From Actinomucor elegans (taxonomy: Eukaryota; Mucoromycota; Mucoromycetes; Mucorales; Mucoraceae), in NCBI GenBank assembly GCA_026027325.1, contig JAMSLZ010000008.1, positions 620,001 through 684,000 on the forward strand: a stretch of 64,000 nucleotides of DNA, given 5' to 3'. Positions 11,411 to 25,080 of this stretch are shown here, one piece after another; the stretch's first letter is position 1; the number at the start of each line of letters is the position of its first letter. The translations under genes and the position numbers were made by a program. The notes beneath the pieces were generated by a model. It saw nothing but the letters and a program-made list of their open reading frames with translations, searched no databases and was not told the origin of the DNA.

Positions 11411-14400
11411 TTAGAATCTCGAGTTGAGTTTACGCAAGATTTCAGAGCGAGCTTCTTCGCTCAAGTTTTCTATTAATTGACTGAAACCCTCGACAACAGC
11501 TTCTTGGTCAACAGCACCAAGAGACACAACTTGTTGCTTGAGTGTATCACTCTTCAACTTGCTAACACGTTGATCGATGACACTGGCACGTTTTTCAAAC
11601 CATTCTGACACAAGTTCATCAGCTTGCTCATAGTCGGCAGTCTCGTTATCATTTGTAAACCATTGCTTGAGAAGAGTAGACATTTGTTCGCGGCTCATGG
11701 TAGAGTTAGTAGCAGTAACAATCTTGCGGAAAGTGTATTCTTCACTAAGTCTACGACGGACACGCCAGTAGAAGTAGTGACGAGCACGACGCCAGTCAAG
11801 AGCCTTACGGATAACACCCTTTGCAAGCATACGACCAGAACGATCATGAAGATCAGCAAATTGAATCGAGATCTGTTGGTACACAGGCAAAAGCTCTTGC
11901 TCGCGTGCTTCAATTTGAACCTTGATAGCAGCCTTTTGTTCTTCGGTCTTGCCTTCTTCAGCCAATTGTCTCTTCAATGAAGCGTATGTATCATCAAGAC
12001 GTTCCATAGTAGCAAGCAAAGCAGGCTTACGGTACTTGATTTCAACGATACCCTCAGGTTCCAAGACACCACCACGAGCATTGTTATCAGCATACATTTC
12101 CATCATTTCCTCATTAATGGTAGGATCAACAACGACCCAAGCACCACCACGAAGTTCACCGTTAGGAACAATGTAAACAAAGACAGGCTGCTTGTAATTG
12201 CTAAGAGCATCAACAATTTGAGCACCATACTTCAAGACCTCGTTGTACATATCACGCTGTCCACCAGAGAAACCACGCCAGTTGGCAAAGATCATCAAAG
12301 GCAATTGCTCACCCTTGTTGAAATCATTGATGGCTTGAGCAGTCTTGTAAGCAGAGTTGGGGAACCAAACACCACCAGCTTCCATAAAGACTTGTTCAGT
12401 AGAATCAGAGTTGGCAGGATCAGCAGGAACAATGTTCTCAACAGTACGTGTTTCAACAGAAACAACACCCATAGGAATACCACCCAAACGAGCACGACCT
12501 ACAACGACAGTACGAGCCCAACCGCTGAGTGTCTCAACAAAAGAGTCTTGATCAAAGAAACCGCTCAACCATTTACCGTTTTCACTCTTACCAGCCAAGA
12601 AGAAGCGAGGATCAGAGGGGCCCTTGGGAGGAGTGTATTCGATATCACGATCGATAGGATCAACACCCAAACGCATGGTAACAGGAGCGTTCTTGACAGC
12701 AGGAACAAAAGAAAGCCATTGGACAATCTTGGCAATACCTTCAAGATCGTTCTCAGCAGTCAAGTGAGAGACACCGTTCTTGTACATGATTTGAGTACCA
12801 CCCAATTGCAAGTTGGAAGTGTAAACTTCACGACCAAGCACCTTGTTCAAGGCAGGAGCACCAGTCAAGATGATAGGCTGGCCTTCGTTTTGGACAGTAC
12901 GTTGACCAAGACGGACAAGATAAGCACCAATACCAACGGAACGACAGGTGACGAGAGTAATGGTGAAGATATCATCGTAAGCACGAGAAGTGGCACCAGC
13001 AATGAGACCAGAGCCCTTCAAGTTTTCAACACCAAGACCATCGGTATGACCAATAACATCAGTGATGCGAAGACGGGTCTCGCCCTCATCTTGGATCTCT
13101 TCAACAAGAACGCTCTTGGCATCACCTTGTTGAACAAGAGTATCGTATTCGGCAGGAGTCAAATAGAGATACTTGAAACCAGCAGTGGGGTTAGAAGCAT
13201 CCTTCCAGGCAGCTCTGAATTGACTGATAAGTTCTTCAGCAAGACCGATACGAGCACCAGAGTTGGCAGACAAGTAAATACGAGGGATACCGAGCGAACG
13301 AGCAAGTTCAGAAGCCTTGTAAAAGACGCGATCTTCAGCAACACCGAAAGAACCAATCTTGAAAGTAATATCATTAGCAATAGCAATGATACGACGACCG
13401 CTGGGATACTCAGGTGTACGAAGTGTCATAATCCAAGCAACCATACCAACAGTGTTGGTACCAGGAGCACGCTCGATTTCTTGGAGAACATCATCTTCAT
13501 CAAGAACCAACTCCTTGGCTTCGACCAAATGGCTTGGTTGCTTCAACAAGGGATTACGCTTGCAAGCTTGAGTCCATTGGTTTTGGATGGATTGAAGGAA
13601 GAGTTCGGGGAAATCGTAAACATAAGTAGTACCCATCAAGTGAGCCTTGTATCGACGAGGTTGGAGCCATTCCTTGGTAGGATAAGGTGTAGACAAAGGT
13701 TGCATGTGCATGGCACCAGGGATCTTGTTGACTGACTTGAGGATCCAACCACTCTTTTCAGTCTTGACTTCTTGATACACCTCGACCTTCAAAATGAAAC
13801 CAGATACGTTATCGACAGTGAAACGCATAGGAATGATGGGAGCATCAGGTCTCTTGGATTGAACGTTGAAACGGATTTCTGCACCAGTAACACGAAGCTT
13901 CCAAAGACGCTTACCGTGACGGTCAACAAAGTCCTTCAAAGCGTGTTCAACTTCATCAGCTTCGATAGCAAAGGTAGGGATAAAGTTGATGAACAAATGG
14001 TTACAATCAGAGTTCTTGTATTCATGACTAACGATTTCAAGAGTATCAAGAATATCAGTCAAGAGACGATCACTTTCGGAGATCAAGTAATCAGCAGTAC
14101 GCATAGAACTCTTGACACGGCCAGGACGAACCAAAGCACGGATGAAGAAACGGCAATCAGATGGGTTTTCTTTAGCGACAGCATAGTAAACGTGCATCTG
14201 TCTGTTTTCAATGAAACAAGGTCTGATGTCAAAGTTGGAAAGACGAGCCAATTCAAGTTGATAAGCCATAGCAGGCTCAATGTGACGAATAGTTTCATCT
14301 TCTTGATAGTTTTCGCGCTCACGGAAAGTATAGTAATCGGGCCATTGGTTTTCGCGACAAACAACCACGGAAAGACGACGAAGGTGGGCTTGACGGAAAG

Positions 14401-17400
14401 CATCAGCGTTAGCGGTGATCATCTGACAGATCTTGGTTCTGAAAGCGGTATCATCCAAATCTTCATCAGCACGAATGGCAATATTGAGAATGTTTTCCAT
14501 ACGAACTTCCTTAGTAGGAGCGCTGCGTTGCAACATGGGAGGAAGAGGCTCTTCCTCAAAGGCTGTCAAGATACGAGGTAACTCGGATTCGAGATCAGTC
14601 AAAGAGTTACAAGCGGTCATAGCACCAGTACGGATAGGCTCTTCTTCAGTCTTGTTAAGCAAGAAAGTGAGATCAGAGTAAGAGGCAATACGCTTGTTGG
14701 AATCGATACCGTTAGCAGCAGTTTGAAGCAAGAACTTCCAGGCAACAATGTAAGGCTTGTGCTCAAGGTTATAAGCAACATCCAAGATCTTATAAGCATG
14801 GTAAGAACGACGGCAGTAAACTTCGATAGCAGCTAAAGCGATATAAGGATCAGCATGATAGAAGAAATGAGGCAAAACGTCAAAGACGTTGAACTTGGTA
14901 TCAATAAGATCCTTAAAGGCATCGTAACTAGGTGTACGATATTCAGTTCCACCACCGTAAACAGATTCAGTGACAGAGCTCTTCAAGATTTGGTACATTT
15001 GAGCTTGACGTTCTTCATATGAAGGCAATTGACAGAGAATGAGGAGCTCACGAGCCTTAAGAGTAACCTTTTGAGTGGCACGACTCTCGATTTCGGACAA
15101 ACGCTTCAAGATAGGAGTAAAGTACTTGTCAAGAGCATTACCAGTGGCGGTAGGGTTGATAGTCTCGAGCAGCATGAGGATAACATTGTTCTTAACGTTG
15201 ACCTTGGCATGAGACAAGATGACAGCCAAAACCTTGTCCAAATCGTCCTTGTATTGATCTCTGAGAGACAAGATAACTTCCTCTTCGCGTTGTTGATTGA
15301 ACAAGATTTCAACATCGTAGTATTGCTCCATCAATTGAACATAGTTGCTATAAGCATGTTCCTTGAGACCGTTTCTATAACGTTCAAAGATACTGGCCAA
15401 AGGTGCAACAGAGTTTTTGAAAGCAGTAGCTTCGGATTGGAGAGTGATATGCTGGCGAGCAAAGTCTTCAACCAACTTTTCAAACTCAACAGCAGGGAAA
15501 TCGCGTTGATGAGCCTTGGATTCTTGGGCCAATTTGTGAATAGAAGCTTCCAAACGTTGAGGAATACGGCCTGACAAGACTGACAAGACGGAGCTTAATT
15601 CAGAGTAAGGCAAATCAGGGTTGCTCAAGATATCAGCAAAATCCTTAACAACAGTCTGAACAAGAGCTTGGTTATCGTAACCTTGGAGGATATGTTCAAG
15701 AGTGAGCTTGGTGGCATGGAAGCGTTGAACAGGCTTATCACCAGAGATATGAGGAGCGCCAAAGGCAGGAACAGCACCGTTGAAAGGAAGAGCATGCTTA
15801 ACACGGCTGGGATCATCAAGAGACAAGATACCAATGATATCACCAGCATCAAGAGTAGCACCAGCTTGCTTGATGAATTGGACATGACCGTCTTCAGTTG
15901 CAATCAAAGGCATATACATCTTCATAACCTACAAATCATCAAACACATGAATAACAATGCTCGTTATTTTTCTCTTTAGTAAGCCATTCATTCAATACTA
16001 ACCTCGATTTCAGCATAGGCATCACCAGCCTTTAAATGATCTCCGTTCTCAACGAGCAAATTAACAAGCTTACCAGGGGAAGGACTTCTCAATTGAGTAG
16101 GATCACTTTCTTTTTCGAGAAGACAGGTCTTGCCATCAATCATCAAACGAGTAGCTTGAACTTCGTCGCGAGAATAAGTGGTGTGAGACTTGCCATCAAT
16201 GGAGATCAAGAGGCCACCATCAGACAAATCGCGAATGCCAACCTGAGTCTTTGTACCGTTGAGATACAAGGTGTAGATACCAGGGGCGGAACGAGTGACA
16301 GTAAAGTTGTAACGAACTTCTTCATAGATAAAATCAACAGTGAAGACAGTCTTGAGACTGCCCTTACTGGGTACTTGACCCTTCTCAAGAGATTGCTTGT
16401 ATTGTTGGAAAGATTCCATAGAAGCGGCATGTGCTTTAGTCACAGCACCACAGAAAACAGCAAGCATAGTATCAGGACGCTCAGCAGTCAACTTCTTAGA
16501 AATCAACATATCTAACCAGCCAGTGTTGATTGTGTTCTCTTCGAAATCTTGAGTCTCGAGCAAACGAATGATGTATTCAACAGTAGTACGGAAATCACCA
16601 CGGATAGAGAGCTCTTTAAGAGCGATAACCATGTTTTTACGTGCTTGTTGACGGTTCTCACCGTAAGCAAAGATGTGACCGAACTGAGAATCAGCATACT
16701 CGTGCAAACCACCAGCAGAAACAACAGAGAAATAACCCCAAACGTTAGTACTGGATCTAAAGTTAAGTTCTTGCATGATACCAGAAGATGGCTTGAAACC
16801 AGCATCAGGATTTTCGGCAGTAATACGACAAGCAATGACGTGACCCTTAGGGGTAGGGCGACGATGACTAGTAAGAGAGGTAGGATGCTCAAAGCCGAAA
16901 TCGATTTCAGAAGCACTGTTGGTTTGAACACCATAAAGGACACGGATATCGCGAATACGGTGAAGAGGGATACCCATAGCAATCTGAAGCTGAGCAGCAG
17001 GCAAATTGACGCCTGAAACGATTTCAGTGGTAGGATGCTCGACTTGAAGTCTGGGATTAAGTTCCAAGAAGTAGAATTGATCATCGTGATGACTGTAGAG
17101 ATATTCAACGGTACCAGCAGAAACGTAGCCAACCAATTTACCCAATCTAACAGCAGCCTTTTCCATTTGTTCGAATATATCAGGCTTAGCGATAGTGACA
17201 GGAGCTTCTTCAATGATCTTTTGATGACGACGTTGAACGGAACAATCACGACCGAACAAACTGATAGCATTACCATATTGATCAGCCAAGAGCTGAACTT
17301 CCAAGTGACGGGCATTACCAGCAAGCTTCATAACGAAAATGGGAGAACCAGGAATTTCACCCTGAACTTGGGCAAACAATTGGGCAAAGTTGGTAGCGTC

Positions 17401-18287
17401 TTTTACCATACGAATACCCTTTCCTCCACCACCTTCTGAAGCCTTGATCATAACAGGGAAGCCAATCTTTTCGGCAGCCTTGAGAGCTTCTTCAGCAGTC
17501 TTAACGCAGGCCTCATTGTATGCATGATCGGGCACAATGACGTGACCCTCAGCATCCTTTTCTGTTTCAGTAATACCATCACCACTCCAACCCATAGTTG
17601 GTACTTGAGCACTCTGCGCAACAATTGTAGATGAAATTTTGTCACCAAGTGATCTCATAGCAGAAGCTGGAGGACCGATGAAAAGACATTTGTACTTTGA
17701 CTTAGCAAGCATATCGGGCAAACGAGGGTTTTCAGAAGCGTGACCCCTAATGATTGATTGAGCATAAGTTACCAGTTACAAAAAAAAAAAACATATCTGA
17801 AGCACACTTACCAACCAGCCCAAACAGCATGAACAGCAGTTCTTTCAGCAACATCGACAATAAGCTCGACGTTAGCATAGTTGTTATTGTTTGATCCACC
17901 AGGAACCTCGACAAAGTTATCGGCCATACGAATATATTCAGCATTAGCCTTTAAATCTTCAGGTGTAGCCATGACAGTGAATTCGATAGCACGTTCATTA
18001 CCAAAAGTTTCATAAGCCCACTTTCTTACTGAACGAATTTCCTTCATAGCAGCCATACCGTTGTTGGCGATCAAGACTTTAGAAATAACGGTATGACCTT
18101 CATGTGCTTGCACAAATTCTTTGACAGGTCCTTGAGGAGCGTTTTCGATAGAGTTACCACCTATCATTTTCATAGAACATGTCAAATTCCATTCATATCT
18201 GTCTGTGCATCACACCCCAGTCCACAAAATTAATTTATACCCAATCTTACCTAAAAAGTGTGCTGGTAAGCTCTTGTGTTCAACCAT
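11411..18287 (-). CDS. ACC1: Acetyl-CoA carboxylase, cytosolic multidomain enzyme
   Basis: Carboxylates acetyl-CoA to malonyl-CoA, the committed step of fatty acid synthesis. Four exons on the minus strand: 18287-18251, 18160-17812, 17746-16003 and 15928-11411. The phases are consistent and give 2215 residues, close to yeast Acc1. Domains in order: biotin carboxylase ([18 protein letters not shown]-grasp [27 protein letters not shown]), biotin carrier (EVMKMYMPL, biotinyl Lys713, with the last intron just before VMKM), central non-catalytic region, then carboxyltransferase beta ([27 protein letters not shown]) and alpha ([26 protein letters not shown]). All key motifs are intact. The first exon encodes only [12 protein letters not shown], a start typical of fungal ACC. 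The long open frames antisense to exon 4 are codon-bias artefacts. Confidence 0.98.
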
Positions 18288-21259
18288 TTTATTGCGATTT
18301 AGATGATGATGAGTTGTTTTAGTATATGATTATCCTTGTGTCAGTGCAGGCTATCGCTTATTATTCTTGGATTCAAATTTGGCTGGTATAAAACACGCGC
18401 GAGAACTCAAACTAGATACTATCTACGCGAAAAAAAAGATGAAATGTATATATATAATAATAGTCTATTTTCTGTCTCCCACAGAAAAATATAATGATTA
18501 TTATAGTATAACAAACAAGAACAGAAAAGAAAGTATGTAAAAAGGAAAAAGGATCCAACTGGTGCACCCTCAGTCTAAGTTTTTTTCTTATCCCCACCTT
18601 TCCGAGCTTAGCGTTCCATCTCTATGGGTCCTGAGTTTTAAGTGACTGCCAATCATTGCTTGTTAACGGCAATGAGCGCCCCAACAAGCGGGTAGTACAT
18701 TTAAAGAGCTTAGGCGTTTTCTTTTTTTTTTTACATGGATTTTGGGGACAAAAAAAACGATTGTCTTTGGGGTTAAGATAATGTTGAGCTCCGGTGGCCC
18801 CGCAAATGCCTCAGTTTTAGGATAAAGACCAATTATGATTGTAGTTGATAGTGGTGTCTCTCAGCTTTTGTATCTTTTTTTAATTGAAACCATGAATTCC
18901 TCTGGAGGAAAGCAGTAGATCTGTCAATTGTTTGGTTCGGATAATCATTTCATCGAAAATATGACTAGCAACTATTCATTTCCCCGCTTATGAAAGCTTG
19001 ATTGTCATTTGCTTAGAAGTTTTCAATGGGGGTGATAAGCCTAAAGTTTGCTTGGATAAGCGATTGTCTGTACTCAACTTTTCCCCAACCCAATTTTGGG
19101 CTACAAATAAAAACGTCCCTGGCTGACCATTTGTGTGTACAATAGTAAAAATGATCTGAAACATGCTCATCGTTCTCTTGGTTTAGTGTTAGAGAACAAG
19201 GTTTTTAATCACATTACTGTTTGGGCAATAAATATGAGCATTCCGCTTGAAAAACCTTATCTTTTTTTTACATTGCTGATATTTTACCACTTTCAAGCTT
19301 GAGCACGATTGTGTCACATCCCCAATATCGATATTGTACTCTTAAGTTTTTATTCGTCATTACTTTCCTTATAACTTCAAAGAGCAAGATATTTAACAAA
19401 GTCAAACATACTCGATAGCCTTGTGCTTTTGCATTTGCATTTGCAAAACCTTATTCTAAACTCGAACTACTACTAATCAAATGCGACTTTAGAACGAGAT
19501 CGGCTCGCCGATTAGGCGCACCTGCCAATGTTTTAAGCGGGGTTGGATAGAAAATTCCAGACAACAGCTCAACAGCAGTTATAGATGCGCTAACGCTTTC
19601 CACTTGTCAGAATGCGACACTACATCAAGCTCATTCAAGAAATTTATTACTCATTAGATCTAAGTATTAATGAAATGTATGTAATTTATTGTCAATACAT
19701 ATTTTTGATATATAAGCTTCTCCAATAAGAACGGTATCAAATTGCAAATCAAACAATTCGAGATGATTCTGACGATGATAATAATGATTTATTATCTGCT
19801 TTACACCAATAGATATTGAAGAAATATTAGTGCACAAGGTGGTGGTGAATAATGGTAGCACACCCTTTGAATTACTTTTTTCATATCTCTTGCAAAGGAA
19901 TGATACAGTAACTCCATCTCTGTTATGGCCAAAAATAAAGTAACTAATTAAGCGCTTAATTTCTAGACTAAGCATCGCATCAGTTGAAAAATTATCATCT
20001 AGCCGTTTACGCAGACATTTCAAGTATAAGTCTTTAAAGAAGCTTCAGCGTCTTTTGAACAACCCTTACCCCAATGCTCACTGATCATAAAAACTCAGTC
20101 AATATGACTATAGCTAAAGGGTATGAAAGATAATCGTGTTTTTCACAGATATTACGGGTGTGATTAACATAGAAATAAAATATCTTCAATATTATATAAA
20201 TGTATTCTGTGAATTTTATTTACAGTGTATTGCAGAATCTAAGGTGGCGGATCCCCAAACCCAGTTGCAACCGCATCGGAATAGTGTCTAAGACTTGAAC
20301 AAATTACAATTGATAGAGGCTGGGCGTTTAATTGTACAAAATTTTTCAATTATTGTTTATCCGTTGAACCACTCAACTCGAAGATATTCCACCGAAGAAA
20401 CGGATAGATTATATAGTGCACATCAAACCCGTGCTTTCTTACGTTTGTACTAATAAGCGTGCCTTTAGAAACCAGTAAAAAAGCTATAATATGTACGCTA
20501 CCTAAACACATCAATCTCGACTTATATAATCAGTAAATGCAAACCTGCGAACAATTCTAGTAAACTGCAAAGTGCAGTGTTGTAATCTGCGCCAATCATA
20601 CCAGTAAATAAAAGATCTTTTGTAAGATATCGCAGTGTATTGTCTTTTGCGTTCTCAGATCTTTATTAGTTAAGGCATGTTGAAGCAATGCCTCGGGAAG
20701 ACCATTAAAAAATTTGATAGGCAACATGGGTATATAAATTACTGAATTAATGATCTCAAAGAGTTCTAGCTGAAGAAATGGTGAGTATCACCAATGCCCA
20801 GGAAGCTATCCAGGATACGATTACTAATGATTTTCACAGATAGTTGTTATATTATATATCCTCCAAATAAGGCAAAAAGAACTATAGGAGCAAAGTCGTT
20901 AATATATAGTAATAAATACTATACCATCACCATTACATATTGGTGACAGAATTGACATATAAAATAAAAGATATAACATCAATTCAGTATTATTATTTTT
21001 TTGAAAAAAGCCTATGTGCAAGGAAAGAAAAAAATTAATGGGATAAATCCTTTTATTTTGAAGATCCTTTAAGTATTAGGTTTAAAAGTCGTTATTAATA
21101 TTGATATATTTGTAAAATGAGTTCAAAGTGCAGACAAGGGTAAAATATTAATCATGTAAGAAGACCATTTCAGAGTAAATCCATTGTAGAATGTATGACA
21201 TGCTTGGGAGATAGCCGTGAAAACTGAAGTAGTTCAGAAGAGCATGGATTGGTAAATAA

Positions 21260-22430
21260 AGCTTCAATAAGTATTACAAATGGCGTGCGAAAATGCATAA
21301 GATAGAAAGGGAAGAAAGCTTGTCAGTTTAAGCCCTAATGGGAGGTATCTCACAGGTGAGACATTGTTGAAAGACGCCATGTTGTTGGAGCGGTTAGAGA
21401 GGGAGACGTTAGAGTCGGCATTGCAGTGGGCCATATAGTAGATTTCCGAGCATTCAAAAATGAAGCGTTCCAAATTTCAGAGGGCTGATTTTGTGAAGTA
21501 GAGCAGGTAGTATAGGCGGCTGAAGGGTGGAGCAGGGCCATTCGGTTATTTAATACAGCATTGGTGGTGAATTCACCATGGAGGGTGCGATACCAAGTGT
21601 TATGTGTTGATGATGGAATGGACATGAACCAATAAAGGGTGGGGGCTTTTGGATGACTTCAGACAGGAGATTTGGTAGTTTCATGCACGTTAGAATTTTG
21701 TAGTCTTGAGTAGCTGAAAGAGTATGTTTAAATTCTAGAGAGAATCTTTGAAATGGAAGAGAGAGAAATGTGTTGATGAATGATGTTTGAGAAGAGAAGG
21801 GGAAAGGATCGTGGAAGAGAGAAGATGATGGTACGAAGCAAGTCTAGAGTATATATCAGGAGATGTATTAAGAGTATAAACAAAAGTCAAAAATAATATG
21901 GTAGGTGAGGTTGTGAGTGCAAATGAAGTCGGTGCGTATTTTAAGAGTAGAGTTGAGTGGATCAAGATGCAAGATATCATTACCAATAAGTTTATCAAAG
22001 TAGCTTGCTGAAAGGATACTTTTTGGAGCTTGAAAATTTGAGAAAAATAGATGATTAGCATCTATAGTAAGTAAAAACAGTCTGTGAAGTGGTAGAGCTG
22101 GGGAGTATATAGACACGTCAACGAAACGACAGTGACAGTTGCGAGATATAGCGTCAGAAGTGTGGAGGAGGTTGTGTAGGCAGGACAGATAATATTCATC
22201 GAGAGATTTGCGAGAAGAGGGGAATAGGAAAGGCCAGTGATAGATTAGATACAGGGGAATTGAGAGAAAATAGCTCAGAGTAAAGCGAAGGTACAGTAGA
22301 TAAGGGGGTTCAAAAGAGGGCTCTTGCGATCGAGGCTTTAGGAGTGAGTAGACCCATCATCATTGAAGTACATTTTGTTGGGTAACAAGACCAATAGCCA
22401 CACTGTCGAGGCGTGGTGATAGAAGAAAAA
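21260..22430 (-). mobile_element. Degenerate 3' part of a LINE-type retrotransposon ORF2
   Basis: Across three minus-strand frames, protein fragments line up as a decayed LINE C-terminal region. From upstream: a stretch with LLTIDANHLFFSNFQAPKS (near 22090-21980), then WYRTLHGEFTT (near 21590), then, after a frame change, NLERFIFECSEIYYM (near 21460-21430). The order W-Y-R-x-L-H-G, then L-E-x-F-I-F-x-C, is the pattern of the zinc-knuckle-like domain (zf-RVT) that ends many non-LTR retrotransposon ORF2 proteins. There are many stops and frameshifts, no reverse transcriptase core and no target-site duplication that I can define. This stretch is more GC-rich and more pyrimidine-skewed on the coding strand than its surroundings. 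Boundaries are approximate. Confidence 0.6.
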
Positions 22431-23658
22431 GGAAAACGTGTTAACTTGCGATACAAGGAAATAAATGTAATTGCAATTACTGAAAGAAAACAACAAAGAT
22501 CAAAATCATGCTATAGAGTTGTTTTTTTATAGTAAGTTCTAGCCAGGTCTTTACTACCTGGGAGTACTTGTTGATTTGTTGTATATTTTTTTAATAGATT
22601 TTATAAACTGTAAACACTTCAATAATTTAAAGCCGATATATAGTTTCTAGCTCTTAAGGAGTAGTCGCAGCATCTAAATAGAATAACTGTTATTCGATTT
22701 CTGATACACCAAGACTAACGCAAGTGAAGAATTTAAATCTGTTTAGCGGTGCAAAGAGTCATCTAGAATGAAAGCCATTGAGTTTCGCTTTGAAAGGCTT
22801 GAGTAAAAGTTTGAAGTCATTAGCAATGTTTCTACGACATGTTTAATCAATCAATATATAGCGAGGTTATAATGAGCCAGAATGATGAATATCATTTTAT
22901 TCGAAGGGGAAGCAATACGTTGATAAAGCTTTGCAAGGTGCTTGAACTGTTCTGATGAAAAGCAAATACTCTTGGTCATAGTTACAAGATCATTATTGCC
23001 AATTTTGAGAACAGCAAGCGTTCCAGGCTACCCCAACTAGTACTCAGATGAACATCTTGAACATTACATAAATGATTTATATTGCCTGCTTTTATTGTCT
23101 GCTTGGGTGTGTACAATAGTTTTAGCTTGATGTCCATAAAAAAAGTAACCTAAGATCATCATGTAAATTCCTTCTAGCCAAGGTCAAATCATCTTTGACT
23201 TTTTTGCTGTTCCGATACAACTGTGAGTCTTCCATCTTTGATAGTTTCGCGAGGTAACTAATATATAATCTTTAAAGTGAGCGTGTATTTAGACAATATT
23301 ATGCGATGGCAAGGTGTAAACACTACATATAATCAAGATCTCAACTCATCTAATCTGGTATTCAATAATAATATAATACTTAGTAGATCTCAAGATGCGC
23401 AATATAGAGATCAAAGTCTTTCTTTTACATTAATAAACAAGCTGCACGTTTAGCGTGATCGAATTGTTGTAATCCCTTTTTGTAGTAAAAAAAACAACAA
23501 CCTATATTCCATACAATTCACAATCTATTGGTATACAGCAATGTTTTCACACTCTACAAACATACGTTGCTTTTAAAAAATTTACTCCTGAGATTTTCTG
23601 AAATCAGGCGTTTTGAGTTGTTTGAACGTCTTTATAATACTCGATAAATTCCAGTAAA

Positions 23659-23945
23659 ATGTCACTTTTGATGGCTATTATATGTTTAAAATTCTTTGTT
23701 ACATTGGCTGAAGCTATTGATCCAGTGGAATACCATTCATGTAATATGCTTTAATGATATATAGTTGTAAACCACATACCTTAACAATCAATAGACCTCT
23801 CAATCAATTTTGCTGTAACGTCGTACCCGAGGCCTTGGGCAAACTCAAAGAGGGTAACTCGGCCTATCAACACTACTGCTTTGCTATAGTAAAATGGTAT
23901 GAGTTGAAAGCTAATCTGCAAATGAAGCACTTATTATATCACTAA
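23659..23945 (+). pseudogene. Broken or mis-spliced small secreted-protein gene
   Basis: An ATG at 23659 opens MSLLMAIICLKFFVTLAEA, a good signal peptide with an Ala-x-Ala-like end, followed by IDPVEYHSC and then a stop. A second frame from about 23763 continues as a Cys-containing domain (CKPHTLTINRPLNQFCC, then YQHYC, then FAIVKWYELKA) to a stop at 23945. No GT-AG pair with the right phase joins the two parts, so a frameshift or indel is the simplest reading. The second part is clearly more GC-rich than the surrounding desert. The intact product would be a short secreted protein with about four or five Cys. The family is not recognised. Confidence 0.35.
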
Positions 23946-24157
23946 CTAATGCTGGATAAATCTTTACAACAATAGATGTTGGTACAACGTCATATTTAAT
24001 AGCGAACACATTATGCTCAAGATGAATTACTGAGTGTATCTGGTAGAACCGTTATTTAATGATTTAATGATAGGACAGTTAATATTTTATACATATCAAT
24101 TGTTGACTCTCAAATGACCCACATTTCATATAACATCAAGTTAATGAATAATATATC

Positions 24158-24240
24158 TCCTGCATGATCCTGATCGAATAAAGATCGTATCTGATGATTA
24201 GTACATGCTCAGAACAAACTACTGCATATACTAGAGTATA
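24158..24240 (-). repeat. Dispersed spacer repeat copy
   Basis: The minus strand shows GTTCTGAGCATGTACTAATC then ATCAGATACGATCTTTATTC, followed by GATCAGGATC. The left and core blocks of the family are both present. Confidence 0.65.
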
Positions 24241-25009
24241 ACATTTAACTACACAATTATATAATAATAATTGGCAGCAAACTACAGGCGGTTCATGACA
24301 AAAACTTGGTTATCAGGGGAAAAAAGATTTACTTTACATACTCAAGAGAGAATTATCCTTCACCTACCTCAAATTACTTTCTTAAAAAGCGATGTATTTA
24401 AAGAAAATCTACAAAGCCAAGCTTTATTCAAAATAGCTCCATAAACTGAAGCAAATTTTGCCCTCTTAAATGCCCCATTTAATTTTCCACAAACTCTGTA
24501 AAAGTACATTGTGGGTATCACTTAACGTTTATCATGGAAAAGCGGATCAAAGTTAGTTACTTCTAAAAAAAAACTTCAATTAATTCTGAAGTTAAACTAT
24601 GTAACAGACGATAGCCAATAGAAATCGACAAAGCCTCTGGTAATGCTAGATACTTTTGTATCAGCTTTTAAAGGTATCAAAAGCGTTTTAGAGGCATGAT
24701 TAATAATTCAATCTTATTTTTACATTTCCATGTATATACTAGTGTATTTTTTGTGGGATGAAAGCTAACGTAGCCGGGTTTAGGAGATCTAAGCTTGGCA
24801 AGGAGATCAGATGAAGCGTGGCATTAGTTACTAGATGGTTGATGAATGAGTCGTAGCTACTTTTTTTTGGGTTCTATGATGCCTCTTGCCATTTATTATG
24901 GTCTGGACCTGGTTTTTTTTTTCACTTTGAAGCTCTTCGAAGACGTATATCGGCGTTTGATAGATGAACAATAGTACTCACCAGTATATCAACATCTGGT
25001 TTCATCTAC

Positions 25010-25080
25010 GTCTCTCGGTTAGTCCCGAACGAATAGTGTAACATTTGAATAGTAGTCTATACTCAGAATACGTTGTTGAA
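25010..25080 (-). repeat. Dispersed spacer repeat copy
   Basis: The minus strand shows GTATTCTGAGTATAGACTAC, then AAATGTTACACTATTCG and CGGGACTAACCGAGAGAC, matching the family blocks with several substitutions. Confidence 0.55.

Noticed and set aside
12218..13735. 505-codon open frame antisense to ACC exon 4, with several others of 60-270 codons on both strands
   Set aside because: It mirrors a highly codon-biased gene; it lacks domain content, and ACC motifs are intact on the other strand. The same applies to frames opposite thiolase at 41295-42646.
19667..20023. 118-codon minus-strand frame in the gene desert
   Set aside because: Length is at the limit of chance for the region; no recognisable motif or exon partner.
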